Assembly (NCBI GenBank): GCA_037954015.1
Contig: CM075694.1
Span: 12,325,501-12,389,500 of the forward strand
Reading direction: 5' to 3'
Source of the DNA: Psophocarpus tetragonolobus
Taxonomy: Eukaryota; Streptophyta; Magnoliopsida; Fabales; Fabaceae
Length of the DNA stretch: 64,000 nucleotides
A program made the translations under genes and the position numbers. The notes below the pieces were generated by a model. The model saw nothing but the letters and a program-made list of their open reading frames with translations, was not told the DNA's origin and searched no databases. Positions 37,425 to 49,147 of the stretch are shown here, piece after piece; the first letter of the stretch is position 1; each line of letters starts with the position of its first letter.

Positions 37425-39146
37425 AAAACGTGCACGAAATGGAAAGTAGGATAATATTAAAAGAAGTGCTCATGAAAGCAAAAGTTCAGCATGTGAGGGT
37501 TTTTAGAGGCTATTGAAAATTTTTTTGTCATAAACAAGCCCAGTTTTTAAGGAAGTTCAGTTACAGCCGGGCTTTAATTGAAGCCTCAAAAGATACTAGT
37601 GTTAGACAATTCTTTTCAAAGTTGGTTCATAGTGAAAAAGAGAAATCAAATTGATTGGCGAATTCAATGATGACACAGATGTATCCTAACTTTTGGAAGG
37701 ACCACCTCTCGTTCCTTCCACAAAAAAGCCATTAAGTGTAAGATTTGTTGTGCGAAATTTCCTGATGACCAAACTCTTGGTAACCATTGGATGAACAACC
37801 ATAAAAAGGAAGCACATGCAATGGAAGCCCATGTTCAGGAGAGACACCATGTATAGTTTATTGAACAGTGCATTTTACTATTTGACATGGGGCAGAAGCT
37901 AGGTAGCAGTCACTCTACAAAAAAAGGGAGTTCATTATTATAAGCATAGATTAAAATCTGGCAGACTTAGCCATCCTAGATCTAAAAATGGTTTGCCAGC
38001 AGAATGGTTTAGAATAAGGAATAGGAATAATGCTAATTTAAAGAGACACATTCAGTCAACAAAATCACTTGACATGGTGGAAACAATGATAAAACCTCAC
38101 GTAACTGAGACAGCAAACATTAGCAAGTTGGCAGAATATCAATGCTTGGCAGTTGCAGATATTTTATTTTCTGAAATTCAGAAGACTAAACTGTGGCCTA
38201 ACAATCTTGATATCTTGTCAATTGGTTGTACTGCAAACTGCAAAGTTAATCTTAAAGCCTCAGCGAAGGAGAAATTTACAATTTTGCCTGAGAGACTCTA
38301 TTTGAAGGCAGAAAAACTTTTCACTGAGCATAACATTCTGGTGAATTGGCACCGTATGGGTTCATTTTAAGGGATTGTAAAGTTTTGAAGGACAAAAGCG
38401 TCTCTCTCCCTTATCATCTCTTTCTAATGGTTTCCTAAAGCCAGAAGTAGGAGGTGGATGAGTTTCACTACATTGATTCACATCATGTAAAAGTAGGATC
38501 CTTAAAATGGTTACGGTATTATGTGATGATATAAGCTTTGGGTAGGAATAAATTCCAGTGATTTGTGTAATAGATCAAGATATTCTAAAACTCTCTTAGG
38601 CATGGACCAAATAATGACGATATAAATCTCTCTAGGCCTTGGGAAATGTTATGAAGCCAATGCTTGATCAATCACTTGGTCTTGACTCTAAGGTAGTTAA
38701 CTGCGTCTTTGACTTAGTTTTTCCTTTGATCAAATCCTGAAGACTGAACTTCTTTAATTTATACTTAATGAATGTTAAAGTCACATATTTTGTCATTTGT
38801 TGATACTCATGTCCATTTAAGGACTAAGGACTCACAAGTGTCGCACTATGTAATATATATTTCTTTGCTAAACTGAAGCTAGAAAGAACTTCTGTAGAGT
38901 ACACTGCCCTTTTAATTTGTTCTCAATAATATTTAACCTATTTTTTATTAGTAGAGTTTGCAACTAAATTGTGCTTGCTCATTTTCTGCCTGCTATTCTG
39001 AAACATGTGATCACGTCTACCTTTTGAAGGTTGGTGATTGGTAAATGACTCTTTTTTGTGTTAATTTCTGAATTTTGAACAGGGTGTAGGAAATTGTAAT
39101 TGTGATACTTGGTGGCTGTATTTTGTTAAAGAAGCATTCTGTTTCT

Positions 39147-39189
<43 letters not shown>

Positions 39190-40362
39190 CTGCTTTGCAA
39201 AAAATAAATAAATAAATAAAGTTCTCACATAATAAGAATGGTCGAATAATCTTGGAGGTAATATATTTTTATTAATTATTAATTGTCATCATTGTTAAGA
39301 TAACTGGCATGGTATTGGATAGAAATAAATTAGATTGAGAGTGGTGTAAAGACATATTTATAGAGTGTGTTCAAGTTCATTGTCTCATTATCCCTAGTCA
39401 ATAGTTAATGTCTTGATGTCATCTCAAGAGGTTAGAAGAAACTATTTAAATATCTAAAAACCTATTAAATTAAGATTTTGGATTTAAGACAATATCAAAC
39501 TTTAGCCATAGACGGTTAAGAGCTTATTTGGATAATTTTTTTCCAAAACCCTTATTAGATATTTTTTCTCTTCTTAGAAATGTTTTTATACAAGTTTACC
39601 TCAAGGTTACCCTGTGTCCATTATTGAGATCAACTTATGGGATGTGCTAGTCCATTGTCCCACTAGCTTATCCAGGTTCCATCATTTGGGCAATAATATT
39701 TGTGTTAGGAGTACAACTGTTTTGCCTGAACTGACTTAACTCTGTTGTTTGTCAATATCACAATATACCGCACTCTGTATTATTTTCTAGAATTAATTAT
39801 ATAGGATATATAGAAGGCATTTCCCTTTTCAATTTCTATGTCATTAATCTATAAATATTATTTTGTCTCATGCTGACTCCAAAACTACAGAAGGTTACCT
39901 TGTGTATGAATGTAACCCGTTGTCCAAATACAACAACACGTGTTCCAACCGAATATTGAAGAATGGAATTAGGGTTAAATTGGAAGTCTTTAAAACAGAG
40001 AAGAAGGTGCTACTGTTCTTCTTCTGATAAAATTCCAAATGACTTATAAGGCCTGCCAGATTGACTTTTTATTATTTCATTCACAGGGATGGGTAGTAAG
40101 GGCTGGTGAGGCAATCGTTAGTGGCACATTTCTGTGCGAATACATACATTAGAGAGGTTCTAGAAAACCAAGAGGCACACAACCAAGGCAAAAGGTTTAA
40201 ATTCCTTCATTATGTAGCTTCTTTTAGTTAATTGATGTTTCTTCTCTTTTACTGACTTGGTCTATTCTAATATCAGATGTGGCAAATAACACTGCAGTTT
40301 ATCTTTATGAAATTGATATTACTGGATTTGGAAATGTCTCTAGGTTCATCAACAACAGGTAA
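37425..40362 (+). pseudogene. SUVR5-like SET-domain histone methyltransferase pseudogene (duplicated, introns kept)
   Basis: Broken frames follow plant SUVR5 from its zinc fingers into SET. KCKICCAKFPDDQTLGNHW and VQERHHV (37730-37860) are C2H2-finger parts, with a deletion between fingers. The open block 37993-38370 (NNANLKRHIQST, NISKLAEYQC, SEIQKTKLWPNNLDILSI, HNILVNWH) leads toward pre-SET. DCKVLKD, EVDEFHYID and LSRPWE follow (38370-38650). After non-coding, intron-like DNA come LVYECN..C.NRILKNGIRVKLEVFKTEKK (39897-40005), GWVVRAGEAIVSGTFLCEYI (40090-40150) and EIDITGFGNVSRFIN ending at a GT donor (40300-40362). Intact SUVR5 is a zinc-finger protein linked to H3K9 methylation. Stops and frameshifts throughout; the C-terminal catalytic NHSCxPN and Tyr regions are missing. 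Retained introns argue against retroposition. Confidence 0.82.
39150..39182. repeat. (AT)n microsatellite in a pseudogene intron
   Basis: About 16 AT units, followed shortly by (AATA)n at about 39200. Confidence 0.9.
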
Positions 40363-40439
40363 GCCCAGATTTAATGTATGACTATTTTTTCTTTGATTCA
40401 GCAAAATAGCATGATGCAAGATTTTTATTGAAGCTTAAG

Positions 40440-40702
40440 ATTTTATCACTTTATTAATAACACCGGGGAGATATATAAGAGCCGATAACAACCATCGACT
40501 CTGATGGAGAGTTGTTGGGTCCAAACCGAGGGGGTTAAACACAGGGGAGATATACAACCATGGGACACAAGCATTTATATAAGAGAACATTACCTTCAAC
40601 CCAAAACCTTAAGGCATTAGGTTATGGGTCTTTCTTACTTATATATTACTCAACTTCTCAATTTCTAATCAATGTGGGACTTCAACTCAGTGCAACGCAA
40701 TG
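40440..40702. other. Unclassified insertion, possibly an LTR fragment
   Basis: It interrupts the SUVR5 pseudogene/MULE boundary. Features such as GGTTATGGGTC and CTAATCAATGTGGGACTTCAA near its end resemble the ends of legume LTRs I have seen, but no partner repeat is present in the window. Identity uncertain. Confidence 0.3.
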
Positions 40703-41646
40703 TCGAAGAGTGAAAAAATTTGCAATTTTTTTCTTTTCCGGCAATGCATTACCGGAAAAGAAAAAAACCTGAAAAAAATAATTTATTACTCATAAATGTT
40801 ATTAATGTCAATTTAATTATAACAAAAAATTAAATTACTCATAAATGTTAAAAATTTATATTATAAATAACAAAAAATAATAATATATTACAATATTTAT
40901 AAAATTTGCAAATAACAATAATATTACTCATATAATATATTACAATATTTATAAAATTTACAATTTTTTTTGCATGGCCTGGATAGGAAAAAGACAAAAA
41001 AAATTATTACTCATAAATGTTATTAGTATAAATTAAATTACTTATAAATATTGTTAGTCTCAATTTAATTATAACAGAAATAATAATAATAATAATTAGA
41101 GTAATTAACATCAGTAATTATAATAATTAGAGTAATTAACATCAATGCGGGTAATTATATTTAAATTAATTAGAGTAATTAACGTCATTTCATTAGACTC
41201 AAAGTAATTAGAGTAATTAGATTTAAAATAACAAGAGTAATTTGCAAATTTTTTACTTTTCTAAATTGTCGAAGAAGCAAAAAATTTAAGAGAAAGTTTC
41301 GTAATAAATTTTATATTTTTAAATATAAAATTTTTAAAAATTATGTTATAAATAAATTATATTCTTAGAATATAAAATTTTACAAAGATAATGTAAATAG
41401 TTAAATAGATTTTTTAATTAATTTTTTTTATTTGAAAAGCCTATTTCATAGAATAAGTTATTTTATTTTGAAATGTAAATGAGTGTGGTTAATTTATTAG
41501 AGTTAGTGTTCAGAGAGATAAAATTAATTTATTATGGTAGGTATTAGGATAAATAATTAGGTTTAAGGGTATTTTTTAGTTTTTCAAAAGTTATTTAGGT
41601 ATGTAGGTATTAAATGAGAAAGGGGTAAGTGTGAAATGAAAATCTC
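40703..41646. mobile_element. Non-autonomous MULE-like element (copy B), truncated, inverted relative to copy A
   Basis: The reverse complement of 5934-7000 aligns along its length: the hairpin module at 40733-40760, ATTACTCATAAATGTTATTA, the TAATAATAATTAGAGTAATTAAC blocks, CCTATTTCATAGAATAAGTTATTTT and the end GTGTGAAATGAAAATCTC at 41646. The left terminal inverted repeat is missing, so the copy was cut, perhaps when the neighbouring sequence (40440-40702) inserted. Confidence 0.7.
40733..40760. repeat. Hairpin module in MULE copy B
   Basis: CTTTTCCGGCAATG followed by CATTACCGGAAAAG: a 28-bp palindrome with one mismatched pair, like the modules in copy A and in the large MULE. Confidence 0.8.
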
Positions 41647-43496
41647 AACATTTTTCTCTATTTCAATTCACACATTATTACAAATTTTTTCTTAAATTTC
41701 TATTTTACTCCTAATCCTAATTCCTCGTCTCTTTCCTTAAATCCTTTCTCGCTTTCTTCGCAACTTAATTCCTCTACTCTCTCCTTAACGTTTATCTCCT
41801 TAAATCCTTTCTCTCTTCCTTAAATGCTCTCTTGTTTTTTCCACCGTTTTATCTCCTTAAATGTTCCCTCGTTTTTTCCATAAATTCTTCCTTCTTTTTC
41901 TTCTTTCTACTTAATTCTTCTTCTTTTTCTTTATTTTATCTCCTTTCTGTTAACTCTTCTTATCAGAGAATTAAAAATTTTTAAAATTTATTTAATTCTC
42001 CAGCAAGAGTTTATTGGACAGTTAAAAAAAATTCTGGCAAAAACCTACTGGAGAGTTAAAAAATTTTCAAAAATTTTTACTCTTCAACAAACTAGAACCG
42101 AAGAGTAAAAAAATTTACAAATTCTTTTCCTATCTAACAAACAGTTGTTGAAGAGTAATATATATAATTTTTTTTTCTATGAAAGTAAGTACATGTGCTC
42201 AAACTATAAGAGATGTTAATTCAAATTTTCAAAGAGGAGTGAAAAAACGAATGAAAAAACTTTGTAGTCTTGGCCCTTTATTGTATCTTTGGAACTCAAT
42301 AGGCAAGAAAATTTCTTCTAAATTCAAATATAAGTAAAAATTTTAATCTTTTTTATTGTATTTAATGATATCATTTAAAAAACATCATATAATTAATTGA
42401 AATTATATTTCTAACGCCTCTTGTATTTTTTATATGAATTTTTAAAAAATAACATTTAAGAAACATTTATTATTTAAATATGATTAGTAGAATTAAATGA
42501 TATTAATTTTCTTAATTTAAAAATTAAATTTCTTAATATTTAATTTATTTTGTTTATATTTAAGTTTGAAAGAAATATTAAATATTGATACAAATAAATT
42601 TTTCTAATTTCATGAAAAAAGTATTAAATATCTTTTTTATTAATAATAACAATAACCGCTTAGCTCAACTCAAAATTTAGTTACACTTTCATTTTCTTTT
42701 CACCTTCCAGCAATGTATTCTCCAATATGAAACTCAGGTTCTTCCTGCAAATTCTGCAACTCTTTTGTTAAATATAGTTGAAGGTAATAATTATCAATAC
42801 ACAAAATGAATAAATTTAAGTTAAATCTAAGGGGAAGACGTTAATAGTTTATTTTAGTAAAAAAATTAATAAATGAAATTTCTGTGTTAATGTTTTTAAA
42901 TTGAACCAGTGATTTGTACGTTGAAAGCAATAGTTTAAAGTTATGCGATTGAACTTGTTCTATATATTTAATTATTTTAATTTTATATGATATTTGGTAA
43001 TAAAATAATATAGAATTGAAATAAATTTAGGATAAAAATAATAAATTAGTATAAATAACTAAATTATTAATATAATGTAGCATGATTTGTAGATAATTTT
43101 ATTTCTTAAATATGTGATTTAGGTTTAATCCTTGGTCTACTTATATGGAAAATACATGTTGAAAGAGTTCAAGCCCTTAAATTGATCTTTGTACTTCAAA
43201 GGATTAGTCTTGGATTTTTGTTTATTTAATCACAATTTACCATTTTTATAACTTTTAAAATATTAATTAATAAAATTAATAAACTTAATATAAATAAAGG
43301 GTTGTGATAGAATTACATGGAAGAATTTTTTTTATATTGTTAGAACATGAACATATTTTCTTAATAATAATTGACAAAATAATTTATATCTACGTGAAAA
43401 TATTTAAATATGTACTTTCATTTATCTTAAAATTATTTATATTGAATTTAAAAAATAAAAAGTGAAAAATCTAAAAAGAAAGGTGGGTTCAGATTA
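41647..43496. other. Intergenic; pyrimidine-rich repeats and decayed hairpin modules
   Basis: 41700-41960 is a CT-rich tract with repeated CTCCTTAAAT(C/G)CTTTCTC blocks. 41990-42150 holds weaker versions of the hairpin-plus-A/T-tract pattern (TTCTCCAGCAAGAG, ACTCTTCAACAAACT, GTTGTTGAAGAG). The rest is AT-rich without a recognisable gene. Confidence 0.45.
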
Positions 43497-43505
43497 TCAT
43501 TTTTT

Positions 43506-44156
43506 GAGAATTTCTGTTTGCACAACAATAAGTTCTCCTTACACCTCCATAATTTTTTAAAATGACAAAAAAATTCTTAATGAAAATAGTAAAAATTTAA
43601 TTACCACACACCTCTTTCTTTTCTCTTTCATCTGCACCTCTCTCTCGTTTCACACGTCTCTCGTTTTGCATATCTCTCGTTAGCTTATCTTGCATGACTT
43701 CATTTTTCTTCTCACTGAATAAGTGGTTTTCACAATTCCGGATATCCCTGTAAAATATTTGCAAATTTTTTTTACAAATTTTTTTTAACAAGTCTAGATA
43801 CCTCTGTTCGGACATGTAAAAAAATTTGCAATTCTTTTTACAAGTCCGGACACCCCTGTCTGGAAACCCTCCGGACTTCTAAAAAAATTTGCAATTTTTT
43901 TTACAAGTTCATACACCCTTGTTTGGACTGAGTTTGAACACCCCTATTCGGACTGAGTCTGAGAACCCCTGTCCAGACTTGTAAAAAAAATTGCAAATTT
44001 TTTTTTACAAATCTGGGCACCCCTATCTAGACTTGTAAAAAAACTTGCAAATTTTTTACTAGGATTAAAGTTATTTTTTTACCTAGGGTATTTGAGCTTT
44101 TTCCTACCTTTATAGAGGTGTAGGGAGAAATTAAGGAGGTGTAGCAAGAAATTCTC
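43506..44156. mobile_element. MULE-type MITE with perfect 9-bp target duplication
   Basis: Flanked by identical TCATTTTTT at 43497-43505 and 44157-44165. The left end GAGAATTTCTG... and the inverse of the right end (GAGAATTTCTTG...) match, and both continue into TACACCTCC. The interior repeats a CCGGAC / GTCCGG ...ACACCCCTGT(C/T)(C/T)GGAC module separated by TTTTTACAAATTTTTTT tracts (43740-44060). No transposase is present. The frame 43597-43815 (-) is chance. Confidence 0.8.
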
Positions 44157-44314
44157 TCATTTTTTACCGATTCAATAATTTTTTTATTGATTTTGTAACA
44201 TCCCTATTTTATGACCGTTTTTTAACACTTTCTTATTTGATATTCACACCCCATAACATTTAAAATAATATGAAAATTCCAGCATACTTTTACCATATTT
44301 TAACTTACAGTTAG

Positions 44315-44825
44315 GGTGTATACTTCAAATCAATTGATCCGAAATACACATTTTAAGATATTCTAGAGCAGTTGATCCAAAATGCTTTAAAATGTATATT
44401 CAGGATCAATTGATCCATAATACGTTATGTTAATTCTATGTCAAGTGATCTGGAATGCAGCAATAGGATATGACCAATTGTATTTTGGACAGGCTGATCC
44501 AAAAATTGTAACAACACTTGCTCATTTTTATTCAAGGGAGGTGCATATGCAATTGTACACAATTAGTATTCCAGATTGGTAGTCCAAAAGTGTTTATGTT
44601 CTGAATCAACTTATCTAGAACATTAATTATTTTGTATTCTAGATTGGTTGATCCATAATATAATTGGTTATGTCCTACTACTGCATTTTAGATCACTTAA
44701 TCCGAAATTAACATAATGTATTCCAGATAAATTAATCCCAAATATATACTTTAAGACATTTTGAATCAACATATCTGAAATACCTTAAAATTTATATTTT
44801 AGATCAAGTGATCCGAATATACACC
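44315..44825. mobile_element. Foldback element with ~215-bp imperfect inverted arms rich in GATC
   Basis: The left arm 44315-44490 and the right arm 44640-44825 are inverse copies: GGTGTATA..., TTGATCCGAAATAC / GTGATCCGAATATAC, ATTTTAAGATATT / AAGGTATTT, ACGTTATGTTAATT / ACATTATGTTAATT, GCAGCAATAGGATATGACC / GCAGTAGTAGGACATAACC. Within each arm a block of the type 'atTGATCcgaAATac' recurs every ~40-60 bp. No coding capacity and no convincing target duplication. Confidence 0.75.
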
Positions 44826-45117
44826 ATATATTTAGATTAAACCAAGATTTTACATATTTAAATATGATGAGGATGGGAATAGCAAATGAAAATATGCCAA
44901 AAGAAACTACCTATGTTACTGTGTATCTCGAACTTGTCACTATATTGATTTTCGATTGAACTGGATACTCCATTTCAATTTAAGGTTCCCTATGAAAAGA
45001 GGCATGGAACAAAGCCATTGCGAAAAAGTTTTACTAATTATGAAGGAAACTTCGAGCTCATATTGGTCGTGGGTTGAGAATGGAAATTGAACTCTTTAAA
45101 ATCAAATTTTCTGCTAT

Positions 45118-45185
45118 TCCTCAATAGCTCAATGATAGAACAGTCGGTTAAGTGACTGGTCATAAATTCGAATCCTCCTTGAGAA
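45118..45185 (+). tRNA. tRNA-like relic (degenerate tRNA or SINE head)
   Basis: An A-box-like TAGCTCAATGATAGAA and a B-box-like ATTCGAATCC lie at tRNA spacing. Acceptor arms TCCTCAA and TTGAGAA pair at 6 of 7 positions. A CAGTC / GACTG anticodon-type stem surrounds an 8-nt loop (GGTTAAGT, one base too long), and the T stem is poor. At 68 nt it is short for a tRNA. It is more likely a pseudo-tRNA or the 5' part of a tRNA-derived SINE than a functional gene. Confidence 0.4.
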
Positions 45186-45867
45186 GATTTGATTGATTCT
45201 AAGATTGTGATTTGAGATGAAAGGGTTAACTTTTACCATATATTCATTTTAATTAATGTGAGAAAGATTTGAAATTAACATTTCTACTCTTTATAAAATA
45301 TCATGAATTCAAATCTTTTACTTAAAAAAAACTAAAATTTCTATTCTTAAAAAAAAATAAATATACAATAAAGTATAATATTATTATACATGGATTAAGA
45401 AACAATTTTTAATGAATAATTAAGAAATGTTATAGGGCCTCCATCATATTTTTTTTTTATGATTATCAAACATATATATTAATACAACTGATAAAAAATA
45501 TAGATTTATATAACTTTTATTGGTAGACTAAGGGATACAAATTATCCTAATTTTTTATGTTTTTAGTTTGACTTCTATACACATAGTTATGGTGAAAAAT
45601 AAAAAAATTTATCCTAATTTTTATGTTTTTAGTTTGACTTCTACACATATTGTTATAGTGAGAAAGAAGAAAAATTAATAATAACTATAAAATTTTAATA
45701 AATGGTTGAAATTTAATTTTTTGGTAAACAAACTCACGTACTCTTTTAACACAGAATTTTTCACAAAAACACAACATGTCTTTCTTGTCTTCCACATCAA
45801 ACGCCTCGCTCGTATTTAAAATTAATCATGGAGGACCACAAACATGAGTCAGTTCATTGCGATAAGA

Positions 45868-46262
45868 ATGGAACAAACAGTCACCACAAAGCAATACCAT
45901 CCTCAGAAAGTACCAACTCACGCACTTCCTAGGGCGAGGCAACTTCGTGAAGGTGTACTAGGTGTGTTCCCTTATTGACGACGCCACTGTGGCCATCAAT
46001 AAACACGACGGTCGATGCCGCCATGGAGCCCTGCATCGTCTACAAGATCCACGCCATGCACCACCTTCACCGCCACCCCAATGCCCTCAAAATCCATGAG
46101 GTTTTGGCCACCAAAACCAAGATCTACCTCATGTCGACTTCACTAGTGGCGACAAACTCTTCACCAAGCTCTCCTGCTGCTGCTGCCTCTAAGAGCTCTG
46201 TGCACGCCACTACTTCACCCAACTCGTCTCCATTCTTCGCTTTTACCACCGTTGTTACTTTG
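45868..46262 (+). pseudogene. CIPK (CBL-interacting protein kinase) pseudogene, N-lobe fragment
   Basis: Read across frames, the sequence gives the start of a CIPK kinase domain: ILRKYQLTHFLGRGNFVKVY (glycine loop, normally GRGSFAKVY), LIDDATVAIN (the Lys-bearing VAIK strand, with the Lys lost), then VDAAMEP, MHHLHRHPNALKIHEVLATKTKIYL (helix C, hinge) and GDKLFTKL..RHYFTQLVS. Functional CIPKs are Ser/Thr kinases that act with CBL calcium sensors at membranes. Here an early stop (VY-), two or more frameshifts and loss of everything after helix E make it dead. The segment is GC-rich relative to its surroundings, a coding imprint. The ATG at 45868 is the likely original start. Confidence 0.75.
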
Positions 46263-47173
46263 CCCAACTCGTCTTTGTTGTGGGAGACAAAGGAGGCTCT
46301 GTGAGATGAGAAAGAGAGGATCTTGTTAAAGAGTGGGAGACAAGAGATACGAGTTGTGTTTTTGTGAAAAATTCTATGTGAAAGAAGTATGTGAAAGTAT
46401 AATTCTTGTTTCACACTAAGGTATATTTTAACATATCTCATTTATTACATTATTTGACACAAATTGTTCGATTAGCTAGGTTCTCCTCAAGACAATATTT
46501 TTGTCACCATACATGAAGAAGTAATCTCTAATGATAGATTAGTTTTTTTAAAAATATTTTTTTATCTACAACTTTTTTTGACTGCTTGTCTACAAAACTC
46601 AACTTATGAGTTATGACTCATTTTATGAACTTTAAAGCTCGTTGAAAATCTTCGCACGATCTCATTTAATTCGGTTAATTAATAATGACATATATACAGT
46701 GTTAAAATAATTAAAACGGATGGATTTACGGTCAAAACTTTTGGCTGTAGGAGCTACTCACATGCAAAGTGCCAGTCATTTTTTTGAGACATCATCTCTG
46801 AACAAAGAACATAGAATCTAAGCATACATACCCTACATGGTTGAGAAAACCCGAGAACATACTTATCAACAAGGACAACCACTGCAGCTAAATATGCCAT
46901 GGTTCCCTAAGCCTCCCTTCTATAGTGGCTAGTGGGGGCTGTGGAGGTGACGCTTAAATGTTACTATCATTGAACGTAGACTTTTACAGTGCCATGTTGG
47001 GACCAAAGCATATGTTATAAGGTTTAGGGTGCATTTTGTTTCAAAGCTATTTGATAGACTTTATTCTTTTGTAAGCTATTATTAAATAATTTTTATATTT
47101 TTAATAAAAGTATTCTTTAAATGAAAAAAGTATAACTTTTGTTTCCTTAATTAATTAGTAGATAAAAGGGCTG

Positions 47174-47563
47174 TTTTTTTTGTTTGTTTTTTTTTTTATT
47201 GAGCACTAAAACAGAGCGAAAAAAGAAAAACAAAAGAAAGCTACAGAGCAAAATTACACTCTAGGATAAACATTCCCAGCTACATCATTTGAAAGTAATT
47301 GAACTAAACCCTCTGGAAATTAATGAGGTGAATTAGAGAAGAATCTCCTTGTACTCCTTGTTTGGCCAAAAAGTTTACACATGCATTCCCTTTTCTCAAA
47401 ATATGGTGAATAGAAACTTCCCACTCAGGCTCAAGCAAAGCTAGAAAGAGGCTGAAACTATTATGAACATTATTCTTGAACCAATCTTTGACATCATCGC
47501 TTTGGTAGAAACCAACAGTTTGGCTAAGTCCTAAGAAGTCCCAAGTTGTTTTCATATATCTCC
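47174..47563 (-). mobile_element. 5'-truncated LINE 3' end with target-site duplication
   Basis: The plus strand starts with a T-rich run (47174-47200), i.e. the poly-A tail of a minus-strand LINE. It ends where RNase H coding breaks off near 47560. The flanks AAAAGGGCTG (47164-47173) and AAAAGGGGCTG (47564-47574) differ by one base and look like a target duplication. Confidence 0.7.
47304..47555 (-). pseudogene. RNase H-like C-terminal fragment of a LINE
   Basis: 83 codons reading WEVSIHHILRKGNACVNFLAKQG, the typical C-terminal RNase H block (HxxREGNxxADxLAK) of plant LINE or DUF4371-free RVT_3 proteins. The catalytic Asp of the ADxLAK block is Asn (VNFLAK). It is a dead-on-arrival 3' fragment, consistent with 5' truncation at insertion. 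Confidence 0.75.
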
Positions 47564-47574
47564 AAAAGGGGCTG

Positions 47575-49147
47575 GTTATAGCACATATACGTCTTATTTT
47601 GATATTTTCATTATTATTTTTTAAACTTAATTATTCTGATGAAATAGTGGCTTGAATCAAACACATCAATACCTTCAATGGTGTTATGTACAAATTAATT
47701 ATGTCTTCTAGCACATGTTTTAGGCCCTAAATCATCATAAAGAACATAGTGCATTTGCTTTTCGTGCATGATCGAGTAAATAAGTGTAAATCACTTATAA
47801 AATGGACTATGAATTATGTTTAGTGATTACTCCTAAGGTTGCTATAGGATTCAATTCATTCTATCTCTGTAATAAAAATATTATCAGCAAATAACAAATA
47901 TTTTTTAGGACTTATAAAGTCAGAAATTGATCTACTTACTTTACGTACCGTGGGGTCAAACTCAATCGGTTCTAAAGGCAAGTTGACGGGGTTGGAGGAA
48001 GGAGTGGTTGTTATGGTTCGCGGGGGGTTGTCATGTTACTAATCTGGACGTGGAAGAAATGGGGTAAGTTTTTATCAATTTGCATAGAGCAACGAATGAA
48101 AATTGGGGTGAGGGTCAAGGCATAATTAATTGACCTTGATGTTTGATTTTGGGCCAGGTTATGTTGCCTGAGGATAAGGTAATGGTTTATGTGACAAAGA
48201 GGAAGATCGGGGTTTGGTTTGTCGTTTAGTTAGCAGTAGGGTTGTGTGACAGTGCATGGACTTGATTTTTTATTAACATATATAAGAATCAATGCTTCTT
48301 TTCTAGCAAGGATTAAGGAACAAGGGGTTAAGTAGCTAGACGAATATAGATATGGCCAAATCTAATTATAAGACATTCAATAATAAAATATTAGAAAAGT
48401 AGTTCAGTAAAATATTCTTGGACTTGTAAAAGATTTTTTTACCCACTTTAGTTACACGATTTTGTTAGAACAAGGACTAATTATCTTCCTTACGTGGCTG
48501 ATAGTGGCATCGATTTGGTAGGTAATAATATAATGGAGTTGATGTGACTTTATCTGACCATTATAAGCACGCATTTGGTTTTGGGAGATACAACTTAATC
48601 GTGTCATTTGGAAACTAGATCAAATATAATTATTCCTCCTTTGTCCCCAATTTGATCACTAACTCCCTTGTTAGTTGTTAAGCTATAATTTTTGCAACTA
48701 ATATGCTATATATATGGATTATCAGAGAACTTGACAAGGGTAAAGGCGAAGGACGAAGGTTGTTTCTTGAGTTATAATATTGCAATGAAGTAAACTGCTA
48801 TATAAATGTAATCACATAACATCACGTATTATCTTATCTTAATTATGAGATTTCAACAAAATGATAATCAGAATAAAAAGTAATTCTTTTACATTTGAGT
48901 AAGTCAATTTCTCATCTTTTACTTAATTACTTTTTTAGGATGGTAAAATAACTTCTTTTTTTAAGGTATTCTTCCGGCAATCCTGTTTAAATTTTCTAGA
49001 ATTACTATATAAGACAAACTACATTTCCGGAGACACAATTTTGAAACCTCTAAGCTATAGATTGCGTATCCACACATTCGGGGGTAAAATATCATGTTTT
49101 AATTTTACTATCTTAGTTTTCAATTTTTATTTTAATATTTAATATTT
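47575..49147. other. Intergenic, nothing recognised
   Basis: No gene or element with clear ends. A G-rich patch at 47990-48060 shows no coding pattern I recognise. Confidence 0.45.
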
